Of a DNA stretch of 64,000 nucleotides, positions 13,501 to 23,028 are shown one piece after another. The notes below the pieces were generated by a model. That model was not told where the DNA came from. It searched no databases and saw only the letters and a program-made list of their open reading frames with translations. Numbering within the stretch: the first letter of the stretch is position 1; each line of letters opens with the position of its first letter. A program made the position numbers and the translations under genes. This DNA comes from Antedon mediterranea (taxonomy: Eukaryota > Echinodermata > Crinoidea > Comatulida > Antedonidae), in assembly GCF_964355755.1 (NCBI RefSeq), contig NC_092671.1, forward strand, positions 15,633,501-15,697,500, given 5' to 3'.

Positions 13501-16500
13501 TAGTTTGCATTTAAAATAGAACAATTATATCAAATGTTATTTATAGTAAAACTAATAAATTGAAACATTGAAATTAAAAAATCATACAAAACATACTTAT
13601 TCTTTTAGTACAGTACATACTGCTTTTTTGTGGAAATATATGCTGTTTATGATGACATATGATACTGTACATCCAATAAAAAAGGGCCAATTAAAAAAGG
13701 TTAATTCAAGTCTAGATAATTATAGACAACCTGCAATACCAAGATCCATTAAAGTATAAAGAAAGAAGAAAAAACTTACATATCGCCCTAGCTTGATCTT
13801 CTCAAACCTAAAAGATTTGAGATAAGATGGGAGGGCCTCTTGTACGGATGGTTCGACAGTCTCTTTCAATAAATCTGTTACATAACCTTCGATAAATGGC
13901 CACAGTTGCTTCACAATCTAAGCAAATTTTAGAAGAAGGTAATTTAGATAAATACTTCAATTGGAGCGTATTGGTATAAGACAACCTTTTTGAACATGGA
14001 AATGGAATATGGTGAAGGGGGAGGTGGAGAGAAACGGGTGCGGAGGAAAGATGGCAGAGATATATAGGGGTGGAGGATACAGGCAAAGAGAGAGAAGGGT
14101 GTGGAAGAGGGGAGGGATGCGTGAAGGGTGTGGAGGAGGGGGAGAGCAGTGAGAGAGGGATGTGGAGTAGGGAGGAGTGGTGAAAGAGAGATATGGAGGT
14201 GAGACAGATAAACTATAATCTTTGAACTTTCCTTAATGTATTCCTGCATACAGCCTACAACATCTAAAGACTTAAAACAACATACTGTAGTACAGGATAT
14301 TGTGTCAGTATACTTTGAAATTATAACACACCCACAAAGGTCATGGGGACATCCTGTGCACATTAAATATTATTTACAGCAAATTAAATTCAAATAATGA
14401 TTTGAATATTGATTGCTTTGTTACTTGAAATTTGTGGTGAAATCGGTTAATATGGTTAAAAAAAAAAAAATGTAAAACACTGTATTCAATGTACTGTACA
14501 GTACTTCTTTGTTTTATTATATAATGTAAAGTTGATAATACTTTACTTAGAAACATGTTAAAGGTTCTCAGATTTGGATTTTAATTGGAAGTAAAACTAC
14601 CACTGTATAAAAAAAACGACTGTACCTTGTTTAACCATTCTGCCCTTTCGGTGTCTGGAAAATAAACCTATAAAAAAAACAATAAACATACTGTATTTAT
14701 AAATGAAAACTTGTTTTTCTAATATGGCAACCACTGCAATACAACTTCAGTTTATAAAACACATTTTCTTTTATTTTACAAAATAATCTATGGTTTTCTT
14801 TCTTTTGGGTTGGTTTTTCTCAATTTTGAATTGACTGAATTCTGTAATCAATACAGTACGATACCATAGCAGTTTTTGTACTGTAACTGATGACCTTACA
14901 ATCAACTTACAAAGAAACTAAAATTGACTAAACTGTACAGTTTGGCACATAAATAGTTTTGTTAAACAAATTCTATGACATGTAGGATTATCTTGTGTAG
15001 GTTTTTCTTTCATCCTTTGAATTAGGGATTGGTATTCATTAGGAATGCTGAGTATGTTTAGCAGTGATCAATTCAAAATATCTTGCCTGTGTCGTGTACA
15101 GTTAACATGCTAGGTACAGTTGTAGAAGGTACACTTGTAGTAGGTACGATACAGTTGTAGTAGGTAGAGTTACTGTACTGTACACACTGTGTGCTATATA
15201 CAGGAATAATATGTCTATCACATTATCAGAGTATGTAGGTACTTTGAATTATCATAATAGTCACAGGGAAGCGAGATTGTGATGAAAACCAAATAAATGG
15301 ACCCGAGTATCTTGATAAGCAGGCGGGTTGTATGCTCCTTAAATCAATTTCAAGGAATTATTTATTTATTTACACTGCTGTATCCTAACCAACAGGGCTT
15401 GTTATGACCCACACCAAACCAAAGGATTCACAAAGTGGGCCAGTGCTACGTACGAGTATTAAGTAGGCTGTTTGTAGTGCTGTATTTAATTATTTTCACT
15501 TACATACTGTAACTGTATCCTAACCAAGAGGGCTTGTTATGACCCACACCAATCCAAAGGATTCACAAAGTGGGCCAGTGCTGTATCTTGCGAGTACTGT
15601 ATTCATTAACTAGGCACATGGTACGCTTCATTCAAATCAATTGCACAGGTTTTTTTACAGTTTAGTTACATACCTTATATTCTAACCACCTTCCTCTATG
15701 ACATACTGTAGGGGGTAGTCTCACAATCTACTACAACATCTTAACCTCTGTCTACACTATCAAACTAGTTTCACAAAAAAAGTGTGATGTGCCCAAATAT
15801 GGTAGTAATATGACATCATGTCTATAGGCACATCACATTTTTTGGTTAATAACGTTTGATAGTGTAGAAAGAGCTTTGGGCTTGATATTAGTTAGCTACA
15901 AACCAGGCCTACTGTAAACACTGTAGATACTGTACTGTAACCCTAAATTTGCCATAAAAGTATGTAAACCCTTACACCGAAACTAATCTTCTGTATATTT
16001 CTGAGTTAGACTACTGTATGATGATTTATGCAAACAAAAGTATAGGGATGAGCCTATCAGCATGGTCAACCATGAGTATAATTTTGTTAATAGTTAAAAA
16101 CAACCCACACAACATGCTATGATACTAGTGATGAATATCTCAATTGTACACTTGTTTTTGTTTTTTATTAACCACAAGAATGGTTAAATCTTCAGAAAAT
16201 ATAACTACTAATCCTTGATAGATACAGTACACTATTCAGTTTATATGAATTGTTGTAAACATATCTAAATATAATGAAAGAGATAAATACTGTCAGTAGT
16301 GAAATAGTAAAATCAATAACAAGTTTTTATTTGGCACAATTATTGTGCTGTTGGTTTTACAGATTTACTGTAAAGTGGCACTACACTTTTTTGAAAAGTA
16401 AAACATGGTGTGGGTAGATACTACATTGTATATTGTACTTTTTCTATTTATGCGATTTGCACAATTTGAAACCTCACAAGGATCCTCTTGCACGAACATT

Positions 16501-17452
16501 TTCAATCCAAGTACCGTATTTTGATTTAAATTTAGAAAATTTCAAACAGTGCAAGGTATTTTCAGTATTTGATAAATCAATCAAAGCTTGTAATCTGTTA
16601 CGCATAATAAATATAAAAAATGACATTTTATAACACAAGAAATAAAACATTTTATGTTTCAATCCGAGAGACGAGAAAGCGTGATTGGCTTGAGTGCATA
16701 ATAGATTACGACAGGGATTTTCCTTTATAATGCCTTGTTACAGTGTTAACTTGTGTTAAAATAGCACAAGTTACATGCAATTTGAAATTGCACCAAAAAA
16801 TCCTCCTGCAATTTGAAATTGCGCAATAATTTTTATTATTATATGATGTTCATAAATCTGTGAAAATAAATACGATTATAATCGATGATACTGACACATA
16901 CACAGTTTAACGAAATCTAGACCTAGCATTCATGATTCCTTTTATGCTGGCATAAAAAGTTGTAATTGCATCCACTGGAGGAAAATAGGCATCTGCTGAA
17001 CTAACTACAGCAGAGTAGATTACTGGCCTAGCCTAGCTAGTAGTAGTAGTACACTATAGTAAGTAGTAGTAGGCCATTTCTTTACACTAAATTAAAATAA
17101 AGATTTGATTTACCCATGACGGCAATTCTTGAACAGCAGCTTCTATTACTTGTCTTTCACTTGTTACTGCTTGTCTGGCAACTAAAAGTTTGACTTCTTT
17201 TCTTTTAGTTGCTTTTTCACGAAGCAACAGTACAATCACTATCATGAATACCCAGCTACTACTGAAGCCACAGTATCCCATAAACCAAATCGAAAAAAGC
17301 ATGAAAAATACACCGACATACTTCTTCAGAATTGGTAAGAGGTCATCTACAGCATGCGACGTTGTCTCTTTTATATCTGGTGTTGTCTCATCGTCTAAAT
17401 TCGAATTTAAATCATCCGAATCTGCAGCTCCACTTGAGGTTGAAGCCTCCAT
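854..17452 (-). CDS. ESYT: Extended synaptotagmin (E-Syt), 5' part, cut by left window edge
   Basis: ER-anchored tethering and lipid-transfer protein of ER-plasma membrane contacts. Coding exons: 17452-17114, 14667-14626, 13917-13780, 12769-12693, 12255-12180, 9618-9529, 8221-8166, 7535-7415, 6458-6359, 5894-5824, then either 4639-4557 or 4303-4218, then 2953-2905, 1729-1640, 949-854. All have GT-AG borders and matching phases, giving about 476 residues. Residues 1-42 are acidic and Ser-rich. Residues 43-77 are a hydrophobic hairpin membrane anchor. The SMP lipid-transfer domain runs about 110-300 and opens with PDTERAEWLNK and QLWPFIEGYV. C2A runs about 305-425 (GVLRINIVEARNL, GKSDPYVVV, and a calcium loop in the alternative exon). 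The last exon starts C2B (ILIVRLDSAKDLP). Human E-Syts share this order. The rest of C2B and any further C2 domain lie outside the window. The start is the first ATG of exon 1, beside a conserved upstream motif. ESYT2 versus ESYT3 class is not resolved. Confidence 0.93.
1281..1447. mobile_element. MITE with TTAA-flanked terminal inverted repeats
   Basis: A non-coding element of about 165 bp. The left end TTAAGGCCAATTTACACAGA is mirrored by the right end TCTGTGTAAATTGGCCTTTAA. The imperfect match extends further inward over AAGCGGTAA / TTACCACTC. TTAA at both borders would fit a piggyBac-type target duplication. It lies in the intron between the last two E-Syt exons of the window. Confidence 0.7.
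1841..2064. repeat. Long inverted repeat formed by two head-to-head SINE bodies
   Basis: The arm starting at 1841 (TCTCATTCTCACAGATTTCC) and the arm ending at 2064 are about 104 bp each. They are nearly perfect reverse complements around a TATATATATA centre near 1952. Both arms are the body of the same SINE family. The minus-strand copy retains a tRNA-like head at 2071-2142. The RNA of either strand would fold into a roughly 100-bp duplex. It lies in an E-Syt intron. Confidence 0.85.
2071..2142 (-). repeat. tRNA-derived SINE head (tRNA-like fold, anticodon AUC)
   Basis: The minus strand folds as a full cloverleaf: acceptor GCCCCAG/TTGGGGC (7 bp), D stem GTCT/GGAC, anticodon stem TCTGC/GCAGG with loop ATATCAA, and T stem CCGAG/CTCGG with loop TTCGAGT. 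A box TGGTCTAATGG and B box GTTCGAGTC are present. The anticodon would be AUC. Metazoan Asp tRNAs use GUC, so this is more likely a SINE head than a working tRNA. It is followed by the SINE body shared with 1841-1945 and 2398-2494. About 75 bp upstream of the head (to about 2215) may belong to the element. Confidence 0.75.
2398..2530 (-). repeat. Truncated copy of the same tRNA-derived SINE
   Basis: Starts with CAGGCAAAGAACAGTAATTC and repeats the body and the start of the tRNA head (GTCGCCCCAACCGAGACTCG) seen at 1960-2095, then breaks off after about 2530. AT microsatellites lie just before it. The remaining stretch 2531-4217, apart from the E-Syt exon 2953-2905, is AT-rich intron with a TA-rich run near 3745-3790 and nothing else recognised. 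Confidence 0.75.
4218..4639 (-). other. ESYT: Mutually exclusive E-Syt exon pair (C2A calcium loop 3)
   Basis: Exon 11a (4639-4557, 83 nt) and exon 11b (4303-4218, 86 nt) both start in phase 0, end in phase 2 and have donor AA|GTGAGT. Their translations are homologous: both start with a V-V dipeptide region and end LFDxD...DDPxGK. Joining 11a to 11b gives AAG CAG TAG, an immediate stop, so only one can be used per productive transcript. Exon 11a encodes LFDKDADKDDPMGK, close to vertebrate E-Syt. Exon 11b encodes LFDYDTHSSDDPLGK, one residue longer and spaced like a PKC-type C2 loop. No transcript evidence is available. Confidence 0.8.
5223..5403 (+). repeat. Second tRNA-derived SINE family, plus-strand copy
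   Basis: The head GTGGAGCTGTAGCTTGGTGG looks like a tRNA A-box region. The tail runs from ATAAATTATAAAATAGTTTA to TGTTGGATGAGTATGAAA. The same head and tail occur at 13276-13021 on the minus strand, and the tail alone at 32735-32820. The B-box region is degenerate here. It is intronic in E-Syt. Confidence 0.75.
6955..7412. repeat. Tandem repeats of about 68 bp and related units in an E-Syt intron
   Basis: From 7165, about 3.6 copies of a 68-bp unit (TATTACCACATTAGTATATT ... TTGCTGCCACAGGTAAACCC). Just upstream, 6965-7110 holds two copies of a segment with CCTTTGATCTCTGGAG and TTCTAGATTGCCTTGA. The array ends a few bases before the donor side of exon 7535-7415. Confidence 0.8.
8340..9522. repeat. 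77-bp minisatellite, about 15 copies
   Basis: The unit contains TAATGCACAATGGGTAACAT, ATAAATATAATGTGC and ACTAAATGGGTAAAAAAGAT. Most copies are 77 bp; some have 2 extra bases (TAATACACTAAAT). Copies differ at a C/T site (GATGTCGG or GATGTTGG), which alternates in the first half of the array. It fills the intron between E-Syt exons 9618-9529 and 8221-8166 and ends within 10 bp of the first. Confidence 0.95.
10473..10985 (-). pseudogene. LINE 3'-end fragment (RT C-terminus and A-rich tail)
   Basis: On the minus strand a frame encodes a segment homologous to the C-terminus of the LINE at 57556-59200. Shared landmarks are a K-x-x-NS-x-F block, R-V-N-x-x-KNG-I/F and a D-I-F block near the end. 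The plus strand starts with a (TTTA)n run at 10470-10509, the reverse of a 3' tail. The frame is open for about 123 codons but only the end of the element is present. Region 9619-10472 before it shows nothing recognisable. Confidence 0.75.
11380..11897. mobile_element. TIR element of about 520 bp with internal 86-bp tandem repeats
   Basis: The left end ACACAAGAATCTCCTGTTC is mirrored by GAACAGGAGATTCTTGTGT at the right end, and the match extends outward through AAAGAACTTATAA to about 35 bp. Inside are three near-identical 86-bp repeats starting at 11492, 11578 and 11664 (GGAGTAGGGCGCCCGCATCA), the last ending in a run of G. No coding capacity. It looks like a non-autonomous DNA transposon with an internal minisatellite. 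Confidence 0.75.
13021..13276 (-). repeat. Second tRNA-derived SINE family, minus-strand copy
   Basis: On the minus strand the head GTGGAGCTGTGGCTTGGTGG is followed by the B box GGTTCAAGCCC. An unrelated middle part follows, then the family tail ending GTTGGATGAGTATGAAAT and an AAATA-rich run. This is the most complete copy of the family also seen at 5223 and 32735. It lies in an E-Syt intron. Confidence 0.8.
13985..14205 (+). repeat. Polypurine tract with imperfect GGA/GTGGAG repeats
   Basis: About 220 bp that is almost all A and G on the plus strand, built of degenerate short repeats (GTGGAGGAGGGGGAG, GTGGAGTAGGGAGGAG). It sits in the second E-Syt intron, so the transcript carries the pyrimidine strand. 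A smaller purine tract is at 12825-12890. Confidence 0.8.
15383..15590. repeat. Two direct repeats of about 70 bp
   Basis: Both copies contain AGGGCTTGTTATGACCCACA and AAAGGATTCACAAAGTGGGC, starting about 125 bp apart. Coding capacity is absent. They lie in E-Syt intron 1 (14668-17113), which otherwise holds one MITE and no recognised exon. Confidence 0.8.
15751..15868. mobile_element. Hairpin MITE, about 118 bp
   Basis: The end TCTACACTATCAAAC is mirrored perfectly by GTTTGATAGTGTAGA. Inner segments AAAAGTGTGATGTGCC and GGCACATCACATTTTTT are also complementary, so almost the whole element folds on itself. Intronic in E-Syt. Confidence 0.8.
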
Positions 17453-17554
17453 GTTTCTTGGTTTAGTTAGTTGTTTTGTTATGAGGAATGCATTGGATGC
17501 AGTGAAGCGAGTAAAATAACCTTAATCAACGATATCCAGGTCAACCTTTTTTAT

Positions 17555-17615
17555 GAGGGCGCTATAATAATAATATTAACAGAGCCATATAACTCTTTAT
17601 AATATGGCTCTGAAT
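17555..17615 (-). promoter_or_regulatory. ESYT: E-Syt upstream motif: ATATGGCTCTG-N18-CGCCCTC plus palindrome
   Basis: In gene orientation CAGAGCCATAT is followed by its mirror ATATGGCTCTG, then 18 nt later CGCCCTC, about 100 bp upstream of the E-Syt ATG. The same core with the same 18-nt gap lies just upstream of the PECR ATG (48714-48760) and at 43122-43158. The ATG inside the motif would open an 8-codon upstream ORF if transcribed. The role in transcription is inferred from position only. Confidence 0.4.
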
Positions 17616-17942
17616 ATATATATTTGAACATACACTTTTGTAACAGTGGCACATATTATCAGGTAGATTACATCTCCCTGATATTATGAAGGTGCGTTCT
17701 ACATCAAAATTTACTAAAACCACATTACAATGCTAACTATAATAATAATAACAATGTAATAATACAAAAAATCAAACAGTAGGCTACCCTGATATTTTAC
17801 AAACCCCTTCACCACCTCAAATCTAGCCTCAACAAATCCGCATTTTTCTTGAATCAATATAACCTTTAATAACATATAAATTTAAATTAATACAAATAAA
17901 ATACAGTAATGATCAAATTTTTACACAACAACACATCAAGTT

Positions 17943-18219
17943 TTAATTTAAGAGATCAGATCTTTTTTTCCAACATTTTTTCACGAGGCTCTTAGTATAT
18001 AATTTATCCGTCAATTTTGCCAACTGCAATTTTTTCTTTGCTTCCAACTTTTCGAAATCTTGAAAAACTGTTTTAAAGCCATTGGAAAAAAGTTGTTTTT
18101 TAAATTCTGCAAATTCATCTTTTCTGATGCTATCAAGTGCAGCAAGTTAACAGAAAGTGAATTATATCTTCATTATTCTTTAAATTACATAAATCAATAA
18201 ATAATTTTAGCCGAGCCAT
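17943..18219 (-). pseudogene. Frame-broken small ORF, death-fold (pyrin-like) resemblance
   Basis: An ATG at 18219 (MARLKLFIDLCNLKNNEDI) opens 28 codons that stop near 18133. A +1-shifted frame starting just after a TAA continues for 66 codons to a TAA at 17943, including LDSIRKDEFAEFKKQLF and, near the end, KKRSDLLN. Its spacing of Leu, Phe and Lys resembles helices 1-6 of pyrin/death-fold domains. This is a judgement by eye, not a search result. No splice site joins the two frames sensibly, so it may be a decayed gene, one exon of an unseen gene, or chance. It sits between the divergent E-Syt and DNase genes. Confidence 0.3.
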
Positions 18220-19768
18220 AATTATTATGGCTCTGAATTTTCGAATACCAAAATACCGATATATAAGAATGACACTTCAGTTGGCAGAAAAATACACCAA
18301 ACCGTTACGTTCGCTACATGATACAATGAGACGTGTACGCATGACCAATAAATTGCGTTGATGACGTTGATGACGACTAACCACTTCGATAAACAAAACT
18401 AAAACAAATTTAAGCAACAACTATAATCGATTCACAACTGTGAGATTATTAGAAAAGGAATCAAGAAACATAGACAATTATTTGACAATCTGTAATGATG
18501 ATGACACTATATAAATAATAATAAATACGTTGAGTGAATAAAGTTTTCACTGTGTGTCACTTGCTCTTTCTGACAAATCATACAATATATTTCCAAATGT
18601 TGTCCTTAACTCCCACTGATTGATAGTGTACTTATAGTTTCGTTTAGTTATTCATGTTTTCTTCTTTTTCTCAATATTTTCTGTTCTGGTTTGTTTTTTT
18701 ATTCAAAGGTGAATGATCAATAAATAAACACAATTATGATAAACGTCTTCACATAAAACTTTAAAAATCAATCATTTAGATGCCGAGTTCCTATAACGTA
18801 TTACAAAAAATAGATAGAAAAGCAGGTCTATAACAATGTGAACTACATTAAATACATTATACTACTAAATGACAAACGGACAAGAAATCCTATCGTAATT
18901 GAAAACAAAAAAACAAAACACGTTAAACAAAACATGAGCAATTATAAGCATGCATGTATGGAGTTGAACCTCTCACTCTGATCATTATGAAAATAAACTG
19001 GGACTAATTATAAAATCAAAAATCAATGTATCAGATACTATCTATTTTCATTAAAAAACTGATCCTTGATAAATTCCAATATCATAGTATAAAACAAAGT
19101 ACGATATCGTTCAACGAGTAAAGTCTGAATTATAATATTATTTGTGTAACTAAACCATCTGTTGTTATAACATGTTCTGAATGACCTACGTCAATCGTTT
19201 CTTTATCATCCCGATATGTGTTTGATAACACACATGCGATTTTGTGATGTCACAGGATATAATTAGTAGCCCGCCTATAATTATCACCAGACTGTATCCA
19301 TTAAAATTGTGAGATATTGGACAAAAGTTAATTAACACATAAACTAAACACTTTATTATCTCATTATAGGTGAGATAAGATTATGAATATATTATATAAA
19401 CACACAATACTCAGACTAAACATAATTTTAGTTTGAAGGAGAGAAACAACTATACGTTGAGTGAATAAACTGAACGGCCTGGAATTCCAATCCAATCGCA
19501 AGCATTCATTTCGTAGAAAGAGCATCTACAATAGGTTATCTAAAACCTGAAACAGAAACTTAGAAGTTAGTTTCTTGTAAACCATCTTTCGAAATTACTG
19601 AACCCGGCTTTCAATTCATACACGGAAACAGCGGTCACAACAACAGAGACCATCCTGACGGAAAGCAATAAGACCTACTCCAAATTCAGTAAACCATTGT
19701 TGAAATATTATTGTTATAATAATCATTTCCTTCTTTATCAGCGTAAACTCAGCAGAATCAGATTTAAA
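18220..19768. other. Intergenic region upstream of the DNase gene
   Basis: AT-rich. It contains a near-palindrome GAGCCATAATTATTATGGCTC at 18213-18233 overlapping the start of the neighbouring ORF. No further exon is convincing. The DNase promoter and 5' UTR should lie here; I could not place a TATA box with confidence. Confidence 0.4.
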
Positions 19769-21755
19769 ATGTACATTTTTCAGTGTATAACTGTTCTGGT
19801 CATCTTGGTAACACAATGCTTCGGACTGGTGAAATTCTCAGCTTTCAACATACAGACTTTTGGACAAAGCAAAATGGGGAAACCTGAAGTCGTTGACAAA
19901 CTTGTAAAAGTAGGTACATTTTTGGAACCAAAAATCAACTCTACAATCACAATCTAGCTAGATTTTAGAAAATGTGGGAGTCAACATCACTTATGTTGAC
20001 ATAAATTAGAAATTACATTTTTAAATGTAGTCATAAAATAATTTTAAAATCATTAAATTAATTCTTTTGCTCCGATTTACTTAATTTAACATTTGATTAC
20101 AAGTTTGAGTTTGGCAGTGCTTGACATTTTAGTTTACCAGATAAGCTAGTTGACGTGATGTTGACGCAGATTTGTTTTCTTATTTTTATAGATTATTATG
20201 AGGTACGATCTTGTCCTAATTCAAGAGATTCGAGACAGCAGTGGTACTAGCATTGTACAGCTGTTAAATGATGTGAATGCGTAAGTAAAACAATATTTAT
20301 AAATAGCCAAAATTAAGGAAATGAAGTAAGATAACTTATGGGTATAAATATATAATTTCTTTCATTTTTTCCCCACCAGCGAATCTTCGTCCGATCCATA
20401 CGAGGTAGCCATTGGGTCAAGAGTTGGACGTTCATCGTACAAAGAACAATACGCATTCTTCTACAAGTAAACCATTATTATTTATTTGGTCACTAAATAA
20501 ATAAAGATAATTTTTAATAAAAATAAAAAGCACTATGTTAAACTTCAATACTTGATTGGAGTGATATCTGCATGCCTGTCCAATTTTTCCAGTTTTTAGG
20601 CCTGTAACCTAATCATTTTGAATGAATATTTAATTAAATAAAATATTTTGGCCTAGGCCTATATGAAGTAAACTAAACGTGATTTGCAATGTTCTAGGAG
20701 GAGCAAGCTAACTGTAAGCGATACATACGAATACGAGGACGGAATCGAAGGTTACGATCCTCCCATTGACGAGTTCATTCGTGAGCCGTTTGTGGTGAGA
20801 TTTAGTTCACCATCGACCCAAGTTAACGACTTTGCTATTATTCCTATCCATACTACTCCTGATGCGGCAGAAACCGAGATAGATAGTTTAACAGATGTTT
20901 ACGATGACGTGGTATGTAAATGGGGTCTAGAGGTAAGGAATTAACTAAGACAACTAACATAATTAAATTCTATAATCAGTATACGAGTATAATATTATAG
21001 GCATAGTATTCTAATATAGACCTACTATTATCTTAGGATGTCATAATCGCAGGAGATTTTAACGCTGATTGTTCTTACGTCACAAAATCTGAATGGCCTT
21101 TCATTCGTCTGCGTACTCAAACAAGATTTGATTGGCTGATTTCAGATGACGAAGATACAACTGTATCGACCACAGACTGCGCATATGACAGGTAAACACC
21201 ATGGTTTCAAAAAGTTTACTCACAACCATCATGAATCCACAACGATGACCACCACTGCCCGGAACGATGACTACTATGAATGTCCAGGACGATGACCACT
21301 ACTATGATGACGTCTCTTGTGTATTCAAGAAGAGACTTTGTTGAGAACAAGCATTTATGTTCAGTTCAGTAATTGATTCAAATTAGAACAATCGAGAAAT
21401 TATTATAGCATTTTAGAGCGTTTGCACAGTATGGAAACAGTAACCACACCGTTACTTACGGTTTAACCATTCTCCATTGTAGATTTGTTATCGCTGGTTC
21501 AAATCTGAAATCTAGCTATCAAACAGGATCTGCCGGAATTTTTGATTTTGAAAATGCTTATGGACTCACTTATGCCGAGGTACGGTAATCGAGTAGAACC
21601 AATAGATACGTGTATTTTGGAAAGTTTATGTAATATGTTTTTATGTGTCTAACCTTTTCACTAGAATTTAAATTGAATTAACAATATTACAATAATCTCG
21701 ATTTCAGGCAAAAGACGTGAGTGACCACTACCCGATTGAAATGGTATTAAAGTAG
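19769..21755 (+). CDS. Secreted DNase I-family endonuclease (DNase1/DNase1L3-like)
   Basis: Exons 19769-19909, 20192-20280, 20380-20466, 20698-20932, 21037-21191, 21483-21579, 21708-21755; 852 nt, 283 aa, the usual family length. A signal peptide covers about residues 1-19. Mature-enzyme landmarks are all present: FNIQTFG, metal-binding Glu in LIQEIRD, Glu in FIREPFVV, catalytic His in IPIHTTPD, AGDFNAD, CAYDR and catalytic His in VSDHYPIE. It should hydrolyse DNA endonucleolytically outside the cell with Ca2+/Mg2+. The Cys pair of the essential loop disulfide is kept (NADCSYV and TDCAYD). The second, small-loop Cys pair of mammalian DNase I is absent, as in DNASE1L3, but the basic C-terminal tail of DNASE1L3 is also missing. 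A poly(A) signal AATAAA lies near 21901. Confidence 0.95.
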
Positions 21756-21855
21756 ATTGATATGGAATGGGGTTTATGGAACCTGAGACTATACAATAGT
21801 TATCTCAGATGGAACAACAGTGGACTTTCACCAAGTCGTAAACTCCTTGGCTTAC

Positions 21856-22795
21856 ATAATATGAATATGTAAACATCAAATCTGCATTAAATTTAAAGTG
21901 AATAAATATTGAAATTATAAAATGTGTGGTTGTGTAGTGATGCTGTTATTTAATGTTATCATGTTACAATAAAAAGATGAACAGATAAAGAAAGAACCTT
22001 TCGAACAAAAACTTTGACATACATTATGTTATAATTAAAGGAAAAAATATTTGTATACAGCATGCACTGTATCAGCTACTGGTTACTAGCACTTCCATAA
22101 TAATAACGTGTCAGATAATTTAGATGTTCTATTTGTCCTTGTATACTGCTCTAAATTAATGTACAGCGCTTTGGTCTTTTTTTTTTTTTTTGGAAAAGCG
22201 CGTTATATAGTATAGTATATATAATACTGTATATTTCATAACGACGGTTGCCATCTCTATCTTCTTCGAATTAAAAAAAAAATCAAATTCTAGTGATCGA
22301 AGAATATGAACTTTGATGTACTAGTTGCCATCATTCATGTTTGGTTGATCGCGTATCATATCTAGCATTGTCAAAAATATAAAGTGAATAAATATTGAAA
22401 TTATAATATGTGTATTGTTGCGGTTATTTAATGTTATCATGTTACAATAAAAACATGAGCAGATAAAGAGAGAACCTTTCGAACAAAAACATTGACATAC
22501 ATACATGATGTTATAATTTAAGCACAGATATAAATATAGCATGCACTGTATCAGCTATATTGGTTACCAGCACTTTAAGTTTCAAACATAATAATACTGC
22601 ATACTTCATTTGAACGACGGTTGCCATCTCTATCTTCTTCGGAATTTTTTTAATCGAATTCTAGTAAACGAAAAATATGAACTTTGATGTTGCCATCATT
22701 CATGTTTGGTTGATCGCGCATATAATCGAATTCTAGTGAACGAAGAATATGAACTTTGATGTTGTCATCATTCATGTTTGGTTGATCGCGCATAT
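21856..22795. repeat. Roughly 520-bp tandem duplication downstream of DNase, with shorter repeats
   Basis: The segment starting GTGAATAAATATTGAAATTA at about 21898 and running to GCATGCACTGTATCAGCTA recurs from about 22384. A second module with TGCCATCTCTATCTTCTTCG and ATCATTCATGTTTGGTTGAT occurs three times between 22250 and 22795. The first copy overlaps the DNase 3' end. The remainder to 23028 is AT-rich without a visible gene. Confidence 0.8.
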
Positions 22796-23028
22796 GATTG
22801 CTCAAAACATTCAGAATATCATAATGAACAACAGTTTATAAGATCTCGGAGAAGAATACCAATTTATCTCTAACATATTTACTAATAAATCATTAATTAA
22901 TGAATTGACTTGTACCATTGAATCTTGGTACAAAGTCTACCATGTCTTACTCATAATATGATATATTATAATATTAAACACTGCAGTATTTCATCACAAT
23001 TGTAGCTGATTACAATCACAACATCAAG

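Noticed and set aside
13808-14363. Ser/Pro/Leu-rich frame of more than 90 codons on the minus strand
   Set aside because: It is a translation of the polypyrimidine strand of the purine tract and overlaps the real E-Syt exon 13917-13780 in another frame.
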